Shown one piece after another: positions 23,917 through 33,311 of a stretch of 64,000 nt of DNA. Origin of the DNA: Candidatus Hydrogenedentota bacterium (GTDB lineage: Bacteria; Hydrogenedentota; Hydrogenedentia; Hydrogenedentales; CAITNO01); NCBI GenBank assembly GCA_903893795.1, contig CAITNO010000106.1:62001-126000 (forward strand), in the 5' to 3' direction. How positions within the stretch are numbered: position 1 is the stretch's first letter; the number at the start of each line of letters is the position of its first letter. The notes beneath the pieces were generated by a model, which saw only the letters and a list, made by a program, of their open reading frames with translations, ran no database searches and was not told the origin of the DNA. A program made the translations under genes and the position numbers.

Positions 23917-26579
23917 GCATCCGGACACAGGCGGTTCAGCGTTTCCATGACGTCCACGGGCAGAGGCTTTTCCGCGATGATGTCGCCGAGCAGCAAGAGT
24001 GACGCGGCGCGCTCGTGGTGTTCATAGAGCGCATCGACCAGCCCTTTGACGGAGAGGTATCCTCCCGGGCTGGTTGCAACAAGCCTTTCCAGGAGTTGCC
24101 GTGCCTCGCTGTCCTTTCCTTGATGTGAAAGAACGCGCCACGCCAACAGGTTAAAGGGTTGGCTGACCGGAACCCGGCCCACAAGAATCGCTGATTCGGT
24201 TTCGGCCTCCTCCCACTTTCCGAGCTTCATGAGCGCTGCCGCCCGCTCGTAGTGCGCATCGACAGCCTGCGGTTCGCGCTGCGTCATTTCCGTCGTGAGT
24301 TCGAGTGCCCGGGCCGCATCACCGCACTGGTTGTGCGCGCCTGCCAGTTTGAGCACCAGCACCCCCGTCTGCGGCTCATAGGGCAGTCCCTGTTCCAGCA
24401 GCGTGACGGCCTCGGAACAGCGTCCTTCTCGCACGTAGAGATCGGCCAGGGAACAGTAGATGCGCGCGGGCTGATTGGGCTCCAGGGCGATGGCGCGCTC
24501 CATGTGGGTGCGCGCGTCGTCTAAACGTTGATAGTCCAGGTCGTGCAGCGCCAGATAAGTGTAGCCCTGCGAATAGTCCGGGAACGCCTTGATCATCTGT
24601 TGGGCAGTGTCCCGCACGCCGTCAGCATCCCCGCGTTCCAGCAGCGACTGAAGCACCTGACGCAGTGTGGGCATTCGTTCCGGAACCGCTTTGACGCGGG
24701 CGAAGGCCCGGTCGGCAAGGGGTGCTATATCGCCTTTTCCCGTGAGGGCACGCTCGAGGAAAACCAAATCCACCAGATTGGCGGGAAAACGGGCCATTGC
24801 CTCGTCCAGCACAACGGCGGCCAGTGCAACCCGTCCCCGTCGCGCCAAATCCACGCCCAGCCGCAGGTATCCGCCGCCCAGCACATCGGGCATGGTGCGC
24901 ACGGTTTCTTGAAACACCGCAATGGCCGGGTCACTGGCGTGGTCGGCAATAGTCCGTGCCAGGTCGGAGAGTGCGACCGGTGCGGGCTCAACCCTTCCAT
25001 GGACAGCATCTGCTGCGGGTGAAATTCGATAGAGGTCAAGCCGTCGTTCCCCCGGAAAATCGTGCCTTTCCAGGCGCATGCCCCAGGGGGCGGCGGCAAC
25101 CTCAAAACGGCCCGCCTGCCCGTGAATGGCATCCACCAGCATGGCCCAGCAGGACGGGTGCGCCCCCGGTTCGAGCGCTGGAATGGCCTCTGCCAGAAAA
25201 GCCCCCATCTCGGCCATGGACTCCGGTTCAAGCGCCGCCGCAACGACGGCGTCGGCCGAGGCCAGGTTTGTCTGAAAAATGGGCTTCCAAAAAACGCCCT
25301 GTATCAGGGTGATTGACTGCGCGCCGTCGGCCGCCTCAATGATTGCCCCGGCTTCTTTCCATGCCGTGCGCGACTGTGGCGGCAGCGCAAGCGAAAGCTG
25401 CCAGCCGAAGACAACCACCAGCAGCGTCACGCACAGGGCGCGCCTGCTTACCGGCAACCGAGCCAGCAATCCGCCCAGCAGCAGATACAGCGCCAGCGAG
25501 GCGTGGACCAGATAGCGGGAGGCATAGACCGGCTTCCAGGCAAGCGACAGGGCCACCAGCAGGGCCAGAGGAACGAGCGTCCAAAGCAGAAGATAACCCG
25601 CAAGCCGTTGTTGCTCGGACCGCCGTCTGAACACCATCAAGAGGCTCCAGAGCAGCGCGGCAGAGAAGGCCACGGCGATGACGGCATCACCGACCGGGTG
25701 CGCCGCGATGACCGCCTCACGCACCGCGTCCGGGGCGAAGAACCACGCCCGGCCCGAAGGGAAGAAACTGGACGAGGACCAATGCACAGCGTCATCCGCA
25801 ACGAGGTTGCGCACCACCAGGGCAAGATTGGGCTTGATGTAATAATCGTGCAGTTCTTTGGGCTGCGGGGCGATTCCGGACATCCACAGCCCCACGGGCA
25901 CCAGCAGGAGCGCATGCACCGCCAGCCAGCACAGGAGGGTCCGCCAGCGGACGCTGCGCGCAAAGAGCAGCCACAATGCCTGGGCGGGCCACAGGAACGC
26001 GGCAAAATAGTGGCTCCACACCAGTGCGGCGTTGGCCGCCAAATTCAGCAACCACCAGCGGCGCCCCCCCGTGCGCACCGCGCGCAGCAGGCCCAGTCCG
26101 GACAGAGCCGCGAAGAGCGCCACAAAGGCGTACATGCGCGCCTCCTGCGCCTGGAAAAGATGCACCGGCGACAGGGCCACGCACAGGGCTGCGATGAGAC
26201 CGGCGGTGCGGGCCGTCTTGGGATTGTCATGCCACACTTCCCGCGCGAGCAGGGCGGGCAGCAGGATGACCACCGTTCCCGCCAAAGCGCTGAGCAGGCG
26301 CACAGAGACTATGCTGACACCGAAGATGCCCGACCAGAAGTAGAAAAGCAGCGGCGCCAACGGCGCGCCATAGGGATAGAGGATACGCTGCTCCACCAGG
26401 AAATGATGCAGGCCCCGGGTGTGCAGCGCGCCGATGCAGGCGTACTCTTCCAGGTCCACCGACTCCGCCCCAATCCCGGCAAGGCGCAAGGCCGCGCCGC
26501 CAAGGACGATCAGGAGAAGAGCCACCCATTCCGCGCGCCGGTAAAGGAAAGCGCGGAAGGTCTTGAAGCCGTCATTCAT
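23883..26579 (-). CDS. PMT/ArnT-like GT-C glycosyltransferase fused to TPR repeats
   Basis: 898 aa. Residues about 15-430 are a GT-C membrane domain: after the first helix GAESVDLEEYACIGALHTRGL carries the acidic pair expected in a GT39/ArnT active site, followed by about ten helices (CVALSPVHLFQAQEARMYAF is the second conserved PMT-like loop). Residues about 430-560 are an extracytoplasmic domain and from about 570 on there are some eight TPR units (SQGYTYLALHDLDYQRLDDA, EPQAVDAHYERAAALMKLG). It probably transfers a sugar from a polyprenyl carrier to a protein or glycan outside the membrane, with the TPRs as docking surface. It begins 4 bp after the SGNH-TPR stop in the same operon. Confidence 0.82.
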   Translation of the reverse strand: MNDGFKTFRAFLYRRAEWVALLLIVLGGAALRLAGIGAESVDLEEYACIGALHTRGLHHFLVEQRILYPYGAPLAPLLFYFWSGIFGVSIVSVRLLSALAGTVVILLPALLAREVWHDNPKTARTAGLIAALCVALSPVHLFQAQEARMYAFVALFAALSGLGLLRAVRTGGRRWWLLNLAANAALVWSHYFAAFLWPAQALWLLFARSVRWRTLLCWLAVHALLLVPVGLWMSGIAPQPKELHDYYIKPNLALVVRNLVADDAVHWSSSSFFPSGRAWFFAPDAVREAVIAAHPVGDAVIAVAFSAALLWSLLMVFRRRSEQQRLAGYLLLWTLVPLALLVALSLAWKPVYASRYLVHASLALYLLLGGLLARLPVSRRALCVTLLVVVFGWQLSLALPPQSRTAWKEAGAIIEAADGAQSITLIQGVFWKPIFQTNLASADAVVAAALEPESMAEMGAFLAEAIPALEPGAHPSCWAMLVDAIHGQAGRFEVAAAPWGMRLERHDFPGERRLDLYRISPAADAVHGRVEPAPVALSDLARTIADHASDPAIAVFQETVRTMPDVLGGGYLRLGVDLARRGRVALAAVVLDEAMARFPANLVDLVFLERALTGKGDIAPLADRAFARVKAVPERMPTLRQVLQSLLERGDADGVRDTAQQMIKAFPDYSQGYTYLALHDLDYQRLDDARTHMERAIALEPNQPARIYCSLADLYVREGRCSEAVTLLEQGLPYEPQTGVLVLKLAGAHNQCGDAARALELTTEMTQREPQAVDAHYERAAALMKLGKWEEAETESAILVGRVPVSQPFNLLAWRVLSHQGKDSEARQLLERLVATSPGGYLSVKGLVDALYEHHERAASLLLLGDIIAEKPLPVDVMETLNRLCPDAQPAAVAASTS

Positions 26580-26583
26580 TGGA

Positions 26584-28779
26584 TCAGTTTACCGCACCGG
26601 GCAACGCCGGTGCGCCATTGAGCCTGGCGGCCAGCGCATCCGGCACGGCCACGCCGGTTTCTTTGCAGTGGCGCAACTCTTCCCGGGCACCCTGCGCATC
26701 GCCCATGGCCAGTAGTATTTCCACCAGTTCAACCCGGGCATAACCGGCAAATTGGGGGCTGACGGAAAGTGCCCTGCGCAGTGCGGCCGCAGCGCCCGCG
26801 TGGTCTCCTGCCTTTTCCAGCGTGCGGCCCAGTTGCAGCGGAATCACATGGTCGTGCGGATCCCGCTGCTCCGCCTCCGTGTAGGCCTGCACGGCCTCCT
26901 TCCCGTTGCCTGCAGCGGTCAGCGCCTCGCCGAGTTGGAATTTCAGCGATGCCAGTTCTGGCTGCTTGTCGGCCAGCCCGCGCCAGAAGGCCGCGCGCTG
27001 CTCCGGCGACATGCGCGCGGCAAGGAGTGTGTCCAACTCCCGGCAGGCCGGGGCAAATCCGGGCACCCGTTCCATGGCGGCGCGGCAGGCCCGCTCCGCA
27101 TCGTCGGGCCGGTTTAGTGCGGCGAGCGCACGGGCCAGCCCGCAAAGGGCGTTGGCGTCCATGGGGTCATACCCCGTGACATAATTTCGGTAGAGTCGTT
27201 CGGCCTCGGCCCAGTTCTTCTGGTCGGCGCATAGCGCGGCCAGTTCGCGGATGCCGTCCGGATCGTCCGGATAGACGGCGAGCAGTTCGCGGTAGGCCTT
27301 TTCCGCAGCGGAGCAGTCCGAGGTGGCCTGCAATGCCTCCGCCAGGAGGCGCATACCGGCGCGCGACACGGGAAATTGGTCGCGGAGTTTTCGCGCTTCG
27401 GGAACTGCCTCGGCGGGCCGGTTGGCGTCAAGCAGGGACCTAACAAGCTTTTGCCGCAGAAGCCGGTCGCCGGGGGAGAGTTGCACCGCCGTGCGCCAGT
27501 CCTCGGCAAGGCGCTGTTTCCAGTCTGCGGCCACCTGAGGGGCAAGCGCATCGTGGCGCGCGCGCATGTGCTGCGCCGAATAGTCGTCGAAGCGGGCGCG
27601 CATCTGGTTTTCAAGCAGGTCATATTCGGCGGCCGGGGTCCAGGCGAGACGTTGCGCGCATTCCTCCCTGACGGCGGGCACTTCGGGCATTGCTGGTACT
27701 GCGGGTGTCTTCATCGCCCCAACAATGGGCCGCACCGTGTCATACATGGCGCGCGCGACCACATAGTTTCCATCGAAGTTGAAGTGGACGTTGTCGCAGA
27801 AGTAGTCGTAGCCAGGCAGTCCGTCTGGACTGGCCGCGGCTATCGCGGCCTCCACATCGCACAACGCAACCTCTTCGGAATTGTGCCGTGCGACCACCCT
27901 TCTGACAGTGTTGTTGATGCCGGGCGCAGACTTGGCCTGGGGGGGCTGGGGATTGGGGATGCCGCCCAGGCGTCTGTTGCCCGTGAGCGTGCACAGCACC
28001 ACCCGCGCGCGGGCGGAAAGGCCCGCGCGGCAGAGCGATTCCAGATTGGATTCGTAATGCGAAAGGGCGGTGATGTTCTGTGTCGGTCCCGGCGTCATGA
28101 GTGCGATGGCGGTCTTGTCCGGCACCAACCAGGGCTTGGGACCGGAACCGCTTACCCATTGCACCAACCGGAGGTCGCTCATGCAGATGAGACTGTGAAT
28201 CACCGGCATTTGCCACAGCAGGGGATGGCTGCCAAGCGCCGTGGTTGGACCGTAGGGGCCCACCGCCTCGTTGTTGCCCATATACACGAGAAACAGGTCG
28301 GGCTGCATTTGGGCGCAGGCGCGCGCGGCGGCCCACATGGTGTTGGAGTTCATGCCGGGGCATGCCGCGCTGTAAAACTCCCAAGGCACCTCCGGCGCCG
28401 CCTGGCGCAGCATGGTTTCGAGAATGCGCGAGGAGGTGTGCGGGCCATAGATGGCCGAACTGCCAAACACGAACACGCGAAACGCCCCGGGGTCTTTCTT
28501 CACCGGTACCTGAAAGTCCAAATCGTCCCAGGTCATGATGCGGTCAATGGGCAGCCCGGAGAACTGCTGGTAAAAGGCGCGGTTGGTGACTTTGTATTCA
28601 CTGCCGACCGTATTGCGGTTCATGAAGAATTTCGTGGAATGGCCGTATCCGGAGGCACGAAAGGCCAGCTCGGCCGCGCCGAGAAGGAGAAATGTGCCTA
28701 TCAGGGTCACTGCGGCGGGCAGCAGGGCTTTCCGGGTCCGAATGCAGAGGGCGGAGAACAGGCGGCGGCATCCGCTCAT
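26584..28779 (-). CDS. Membrane-anchored SGNH hydrolase-like protein with TPR repeats
   Basis: 731 aa. A signal anchor (about residues 18-40) precedes an SGNH/GDSL-type domain (about 95-365): block I VFVFGSSAIYG with the nucleophile Ser, block III VYMGNNEA, and block V DNVHFNFDGN with an Asp-x2-His. Several TPR repeats fill residues about 420-715 (YRELLAVYPDDPDGIRELAALC, AEQRDPHDHVIPLQLGRTLE). SGNH enzymes commonly add or remove O-acetyl groups on polysaccharides. With GT2 upstream (ATGA overlap) and a GT-C enzyme 4 bp downstream, it looks like the acyl-modifying member of a surface-glycan operon. It acts outside the inner membrane. Confidence 0.82.
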   Translation of the reverse strand: MSGCRRLFSALCIRTRKALLPAAVTLIGTFLLLGAAELAFRASGYGHSTKFFMNRNTVGSEYKVTNRAFYQQFSGLPIDRIMTWDDLDFQVPVKKDPGAFRVFVFGSSAIYGPHTSSRILETMLRQAAPEVPWEFYSAACPGMNSNTMWAAARACAQMQPDLFLVYMGNNEAVGPYGPTTALGSHPLLWQMPVIHSLICMSDLRLVQWVSGSGPKPWLVPDKTAIALMTPGPTQNITALSHYESNLESLCRAGLSARARVVLCTLTGNRRLGGIPNPQPPQAKSAPGINNTVRRVVARHNSEEVALCDVEAAIAAASPDGLPGYDYFCDNVHFNFDGNYVVARAMYDTVRPIVGAMKTPAVPAMPEVPAVREECAQRLAWTPAAEYDLLENQMRARFDDYSAQHMRARHDALAPQVAADWKQRLAEDWRTAVQLSPGDRLLRQKLVRSLLDANRPAEAVPEARKLRDQFPVSRAGMRLLAEALQATSDCSAAEKAYRELLAVYPDDPDGIRELAALCADQKNWAEAERLYRNYVTGYDPMDANALCGLARALAALNRPDDAERACRAAMERVPGFAPACRELDTLLAARMSPEQRAAFWRGLADKQPELASLKFQLGEALTAAGNGKEAVQAYTEAEQRDPHDHVIPLQLGRTLEKAGDHAGAAAALRRALSVSPQFAGYARVELVEILLAMGDAQGAREELRHCKETGVAVPDALAARLNGAPALPGAVN

Positions 28780-29774
28780 GCGGCGGCATCCCCGTCCGAA
28801 TCCCCGCGCCGTAGCACTTCACGGACGATGTAGGCCGGATGGCCCCGCAGCATGACAAAGCAGCGGATGGCAAATTCGCCGACCATGGCAAGCACGGCCA
28901 CCAGCACCAACAGCGCAAAGACGATTACATTGAGCAGCAGTCCGTTGGTCACCATATCGAGCACGCGGAAATCGACGAAGAAGCCCAGGGCGATGCGAAG
29001 CAGGAAAAGCGCGCTGGCGGCCAGGCAAAGCCCCGCGATAATCTGGAAGGGACGCTGCGACATGGAAACGATGTTGTCCATGTTGTACTGCCACAGCTTG
29101 CGAAAAGTGAAGCCCGATTTGCCGTAGCGGCGGGGATGGTGGGTGACGGGCACCTCGGTCCACCGCTGGAGCCGGGCGATGGCGTCCACGTTGGAGAAAA
29201 TGCGCGTGGGGCCCAGTTCAAAGGCGCGAATGAGGCGCGCATTGTAAATCTTGAAGGTGCAGCCGAAATCGCGCATGGTGCTCCGCGACGCCCAGCGCAT
29301 GATGACATTGGCCAGCTTGGAAGGGATGATCCGCCAGAAGGAATCGCGCCGGTTCTTTCGGTAACCGCTCACCAGGTCGAAGCCCTTGTCATACTCGGCG
29401 ACCAGCAGCGGAAGGTCCTCGGGCATCAGTTGGAGGTCGCTGTCCATGAGGATGAAGGCTCTGCCGCGGGCCTCGCAGATGCAGGCCGTGATGGCCGCCT
29501 GCTGTCCCGCATTGCGAAAGAAGTCCATGGCCGCATGCACATGGGGATCCTTCTCAAAGATGGTCTTGACGCAGTCCCAGGTGCCGTCGGTCGAACCGTC
29601 GTTGACAATGATAATCTCATAGGAGCGGCCGAGCGACTCCAGCGCGGCCGACAGCCGCGCGTGGAACTCCCCAATGCTGCGCTCCTCGAAGTGGCAGGTC
29701 ACCAGCATGGAGAATTCCGGTGCCGTGTCCGCGCATCCGGCCGTCTGGGCTTTTCTTTTTCCGGGCATGTCCAT
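28776..29774 (-). CDS. GT2 family glycosyltransferase (DPM1/ArnC-like) with C-terminal membrane helices
   Basis: 332 aa. N-terminal GT-A fold: EFSMLVTCHFEERSIGEF, IIIVNDGSTDGTWD, then FILMDSDLQLMPEDLP where the D-x-D-like DSDLQ binds the nucleotide sugar and metal, and SGYRKNRRDS. Two C-terminal helices (about 245-265 and 280-305) anchor it. Such enzymes move a sugar from a nucleotide donor onto polyprenyl phosphate on the cytoplasmic face, making donors for GT-C enzymes; that fits the GT-C protein two genes downstream. AAGGAAAACG precedes the ATG, and the stop overlaps the SGNH-TPR start (ATGA). It is the first gene of this operon. Confidence 0.92.
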   Translation of the reverse strand: MDMPGKRKAQTAGCADTAPEFSMLVTCHFEERSIGEFHARLSAALESLGRSYEIIIVNDGSTDGTWDCVKTIFEKDPHVHAAMDFFRNAGQQAAITACICEARGRAFILMDSDLQLMPEDLPLLVAEYDKGFDLVSGYRKNRRDSFWRIIPSKLANVIMRWASRSTMRDFGCTFKIYNARLIRAFELGPTRIFSNVDAIARLQRWTEVPVTHHPRRYGKSGFTFRKLWQYNMDNIVSMSQRPFQIIAGLCLAASALFLLRIALGFFVDFRVLDMVTNGLLLNVIVFALLVLVAVLAMVGEFAIRCFVMLRGHPAYIVREVLRRGDSDGDAAA

Positions 29775-30029
29775 CGTTTTCCTTGGGGCCGGCGGCAGGC
29801 CCGGCCCGCATGATTATGGAGCATGGCAAAGTGCGGTGCAAACCCGCGCAGGATCCAATTGAACGGGCGGCAACCGAATCGCATGTTCGGCACATTCCCA
29901 TGCCCGCGCCGAACAGCAACCGGCCATTCCACGGAAGGATGCCGCCGCTTCTGGCGCCTTTTGACACACACGCGGACTTTCTGGGAGAATGCAAGCTCGG
30001 TAGGCAGCGAACAGAACTTTGGAGGTTAT

Positions 30030-31418
30030 ATGTCCACAAGCGACCCCAAGCAAGGCATGTTTGTCACGGCGGACGGCAGAAGCGTCCTGTTCACGTTCAT
30101 TCTCGTCAGCAGTCTCTTTCTCCTCTGGGGATTCTGCAACGGCATGATTGACGTTATGGACAAGCATTTTCAGGACGTGCTGGGACTGACCAAGTCGCAG
30201 TCGGCCAATGTGCAGTTCGCACATTATCTCGGCTATTTCCTCATGGCGTTGCCGGCCGGCTGGCTGGCGCGGCGCTTTGGCTGGAAGGGCGGCATCATCG
30301 GCGGACTCCTGCTGGTGGGACTCGGCGGATTCTGGTTCCTGCCCGCCACGGGGCTTCAGGCCGCCGCCGATGCGGGCACCGTGTCAAAGAACGTTGCCTT
30401 TCTCGGCTACCTGATAGGCGTCTGCGCCATCGCGGGCGGTCTGACCTTCCTGGAGACCGTGGCCAATCCCTACACCACGGTGCTGGGCCCAACGCGGTAC
30501 GCCGCCACCCGCATTAACCTGGCGCAGTCCTGCAACGGCGTCGGCTGGATTCTCGGCCCCTACGCGGGCGCGGCCTTCTTCTACTCCGATCACCCCAAAA
30601 TCTATCTGCCCTATGTCTGCACGGCCGTGGTGGTGCTCGTGCTGGCACTGGTCTTCAAGTTTGCCTATGTGCCGGAAATCAAGATGGAGGACGACTACCA
30701 CATTGATGACAGCGGCCAGGGGAAGGCGCATCTTCCGCTGCTCGGACGGCCGCATTTCGTGCTCGCCGTGCTGGCACAATTTCTCTATGTCGCCGCCCAG
30801 GCGGGCATTTTCAGTTTCTTCATAAACTGCATGACGGTCGACAGGATCACGGGCTTCACCATGGTGCCCGCCATTCCGGAAACATGGAACAGCGGCATCC
30901 TGCAGAGTCTCTTTGAAACCGGCAAGGACGGCCTGCTGCACATCAGCACCCAGGGCGCGGCCAAGCTCGCCTCGGCGGCCTTTGTGTGCTTCCTGCTGGG
31001 CCGGATCAGCGGGGCACTGCTGCTCAAGGTGCTCTCCCCGCACAAGGTGCTGGGCTTCTACGGCACAGCCAATGTCATTGCCTGCGTGCTTGTGTTCTGC
31101 AATCTGGGCTGGATTTCCGCCATCAGCGTTTTCGCCAGCTACTTCTTCATGTCCATCATGTTCCCGACCATCTTCGCCCTGGGCATCTTCGGCCTGGGCG
31201 ACAAGACCAAGAAAGCCTCCGCATTCCTCGTCATGGCGATCATGGGCGGCGCGATTCTGCCCAAGCTGATGGGTTCCGTGGCGGACAACTACGACATGTC
31301 CAAGAGCTTCATTGTTCCCCTGGTCTGCTTCGTGTTCATCGCGTTCTATGGATATTGCTGGCCCAAGTTCAGCGGCGTCAAGAGCATGCAGGGCGTGGAC
31401 GTGGCCCGCGGGCACTGA
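30030..31418 (+). CDS. fucP: FucP-like MFS sugar:proton symporter
   Basis: 462 aa with 12 predicted membrane segments. The N-terminal region (SSLFLLWGFCNGMIDVMDKHFQD, then QSANVQFAHYLGYFLMALPAGWLARRFGWK) matches the FucP/GluP family, in which the Asn/Asp pair in helix 1 and the H-x-G-Y-F region bind sugar and proton. FucP imports L-fucose; close relatives import glucose/galactose, so substrate is inferred from the GH95 fucosidase at 6303. ATG 30030 has TTTGGAGG 5-6 bases upstream; in-frame codons to 29823 do not look coding. It converges on a Gfo/Idh dehydrogenase across a shared terminator. Confidence 0.82.
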   Translation: MSTSDPKQGMFVTADGRSVLFTFILVSSLFLLWGFCNGMIDVMDKHFQDVLGLTKSQSANVQFAHYLGYFLMALPAGWLARRFGWKGGIIGGLLLVGLGGFWFLPATGLQAAADAGTVSKNVAFLGYLIGVCAIAGGLTFLETVANPYTTVLGPTRYAATRINLAQSCNGVGWILGPYAGAAFFYSDHPKIYLPYVCTAVVVLVLALVFKFAYVPEIKMEDDYHIDDSGQGKAHLPLLGRPHFVLAVLAQFLYVAAQAGIFSFFINCMTVDRITGFTMVPAIPETWNSGILQSLFETGKDGLLHISTQGAAKLASAAFVCFLLGRISGALLLKVLSPHKVLGFYGTANVIACVLVFCNLGWISAISVFASYFFMSIMFPTIFALGIFGLGDKTKKASAFLVMAIMGGAILPKLMGSVADNYDMSKSFIVPLVCFVFIAFYGYCWPKFSGVKSMQGVDVARGH

Positions 31419-31448
31419 GAAAGGTTCAGGCGCTGTCCCGAAGAAATG

Positions 31449-31481
31449 CAAATGCCCGGACGTCAAACGTCCGGGCATTTG
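31449..31481. terminator. Bidirectional terminator between the permease and Gfo/Idh genes
   Basis: A perfect 14-bp stem (31449-31462 with 31468-31481) and a 5-nt TCAAA loop, flanked by pyrimidine-rich GTTGTCTTCTTCC on the plus strand and CATTTCTTC on the minus strand. It sits 30 bp from both stops. Confidence 0.85.
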
Positions 31482-31509
31482 TTGTCTTCTTCCGACTCAA
31501 TTGGTGCGG

Positions 31510-32538
31510 TTACGCCATCGGCAGCGCCACGGCCTTGCCAATCTGGCCGGACAGATCAGCAGCGAAGCACACTTCGTGGGTCAGGAAGGCGTCGGCGGCG
31601 TTGGCGTGCGACTCCCGGTTCGACTGGATGCACTCGACCAGGTGGGCCACTTCGCCGGTGAACGGATGGTGGCTCACGTCGCCGCTGTCGGGGAGGATGG
31701 TGGGCACGGTGGCCCAACCGGTCTGGCCCGGATACTTGGACATGGAGAACACCTGGTTGTTGCGGATGGTGCCGTGCTCGCCCACGAGGTTGATGTTGAA
31801 CACGTAGGGCTGCCTGCAGGCGATGCCCGATGCCACCTTGCCGATGCGACCGTCTTCAAAGCGGCAGAGGGTCACTGTTGTCGGCGGGTATTCGTACTCC
31901 TTGAACTCCGGGCCGCGGATTTCGGTGGCGTACTGGGTGACCTCTACGACTTTTCCGCCCATGAACCAGCGCAGCGCATCGACGGCATGGATGCCGGCCG
32001 ACAGCAGGGAACTGACGCCCACCTCCTTCTTCACGTTCCACCCGTATTGGGCATACCACGGGCCGATGCCGTGCCAGTAGTCCACCTCGCCGTAGTACAC
32101 GCGGCCGACGGTGTTGTCCGCAAGCTGGGCGCGGACCAGGTCGAAGAGCGGATTCCAGCGGAGCACGAAACCCACGACGGATTTTACGCCCGCCTTGGCA
32201 ACGGCGTCACGGATGGCGCGGGCGTCTTCCACCGTCGTCGCCATGGCCTTTTCGAGCAGCATGTGCCTGCCGGCATTGGCCACCGCCACCGCATGGGCCT
32301 TGTGGAAGTTCGGCGGCGAGGTGATGCTGACAATCTGGATGTCGTCGCGCGCCACCAGCGCCTCGCAGCTATCAACGAAGTCGCATTCAAGCTGGTTTGC
32401 CGCGGCAAACGCCTTCGCCCGGTCCGGGTCGATGTCGCAGATGGCCCGCACCTCCGTGTGCGGGTTGCTGCGCCATGCGCGCAGATGTTCTCCCGCCACC
32501 CAGCCCGTGCCGATAATGCCCACGCCCAGTTTGCTCAT
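31510..32538 (-). CDS. Gfo/Idh/MocA family oxidoreductase
   Basis: 342 aa, normal for the family. Rossmann fingerprint GVGIIGTGWVAGEH near the start, then the family core GRHMLLEKAM (the EKP-like motif is EKA here) and LRWNPLFDLV-x; C-terminal dehydrogenase domain with HAVDALRWFMGG. These enzymes oxidise or reduce sugars and polyols with NAD(P). The replacement of Pro by Ala in the EKP motif is a variation; activity is not excluded. ATG 32538 is preferred over 32571 because AAAGGAG lies upstream. No signal peptide, so cytoplasmic. It converges on the FucP-like permease and may act on the imported sugar. Confidence 0.88.
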   Translation of the reverse strand: MSKLGVGIIGTGWVAGEHLRAWRSNPHTEVRAICDIDPDRAKAFAAANQLECDFVDSCEALVARDDIQIVSITSPPNFHKAHAVAVANAGRHMLLEKAMATTVEDARAIRDAVAKAGVKSVVGFVLRWNPLFDLVRAQLADNTVGRVYYGEVDYWHGIGPWYAQYGWNVKKEVGVSSLLSAGIHAVDALRWFMGGKVVEVTQYATEIRGPEFKEYEYPPTTVTLCRFEDGRIGKVASGIACRQPYVFNINLVGEHGTIRNNQVFSMSKYPGQTGWATVPTILPDSGDVSHHPFTGEVAHLVECIQSNRESHANAADAFLTHEVCFAADLSGQIGKAVALPMA

Positions 32539-32638
32539 GATAGGTTCTCCTTTGCAGGGATTTGCGCCCATAAACCACGGGCGCCATTTTAGTCATAAAG
32601 GCGCGGTCCCGCAAACAGGATGTGCGGTGGGGTGGCGA

Positions 32639-32728
32639 CGGCGAAGCGCAGCTTCGCCGGCAAGTGCGTCCCCAAGTACAACTTGGGGACGAGGGAAACG
32701 AGGGAATTGGTCGGGCGTAGATCCTACG
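32639..32728. repeat. Three consecutive intergenic hairpins
   Basis: CGGCGAAGC/GCTTCGCCG (32639-32659), GTCCCCAAGT/ACTTGGGGAC (32668-32690) and CGTAG/CTACG (32716-32728), each with a 3-nt loop. The third overlaps the stop of the EF-hand gene. None is followed by a T-run. They lie between two same-strand genes. Confidence 0.85.
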
Positions 32729-33311
32729 GGCGTGCGACCTTGGCCATGACCGCCAGGCCAATCAGGCTCAGTGCCAGGGTGAAGAAGTCGCCGCCGGCCG
32801 GCAGGGATTTGCTGCTACTGCAACCGGTGCACCCGTCCTTGCCCGTGTCCGGGGGCAGACCGGCCTCGGTCCGATCGATATAGCCGTTCTGGTCGGTGTC
32901 GTAGGTGTCAAACTGTGACTGGGTGATGAGCGGATTGCTGGCGTAGGCCTCGTCGAAGGTCATCCGTTCGTCGTTGTTTGCATCGGCCGCCTCAAAGAGC
33001 GCCCCGATGTCTATGTCAGCCGGGGGCAAACCGGCTTCGACCCGGTCAATATAGCCGTTGAGATCGGTGTCATACTGGTCGAACAGTTCCTGGGTCACCA
33101 GGAAGCTGTAGTTGTGCGCTTCGGTAAAGGTCAAACGCTCATCGTGATTGATATCGGCAGCCGCAAAGATCGCCGCGACATCGGCCTTGGGAAAGGGAAC
33201 AAGACTGGCGGTATCCAGAACGGTGGGCGGCAATTGGCCGCTCCACCCCCAGGCACCGCCCGCAATGGCAAGGCAAAGCACACCCAGCATGCCGATCATT
33301 CTACGTGTCAT
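32724..33311 (-). CDS. Secreted EF-hand protein with Cys/LPA C-terminal sorting-like tail
   Basis: 195 aa. Signal peptide about residues 1-22. Four Ca2+-binding loops of EF-hand type: DINHDERLTFTE (53-64), DTDLNGYIDRVE (81-92), DANNDERMTFDE (110-121) and DTDQNGYIDRTE (138-149), paired two and two. The tail has C161-x2-C164, LPAGGDFF at 170-177, a hydrophobic helix (176-190) and a short basic end (KVARP), the layout of a three-part C-terminal sorting signal. The same tail is found on the 998-aa neighbour at 33481. ATG 33311 has AGGAG upstream but at a long distance; the earlier codon at 33365 has no signal-peptide logic. Confidence 0.88.
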   Translation of the reverse strand: MTRRMIGMLGVLCLAIAGGAWGWSGQLPPTVLDTASLVPFPKADVAAIFAAADINHDERLTFTEAHNYSFLVTQELFDQYDTDLNGYIDRVEAGLPPADIDIGALFEAADANNDERMTFDEAYASNPLITQSQFDTYDTDQNGYIDRTEAGLPPDTGKDGCTGCSSSKSLPAGGDFFTLALSLIGLAVMAKVARP

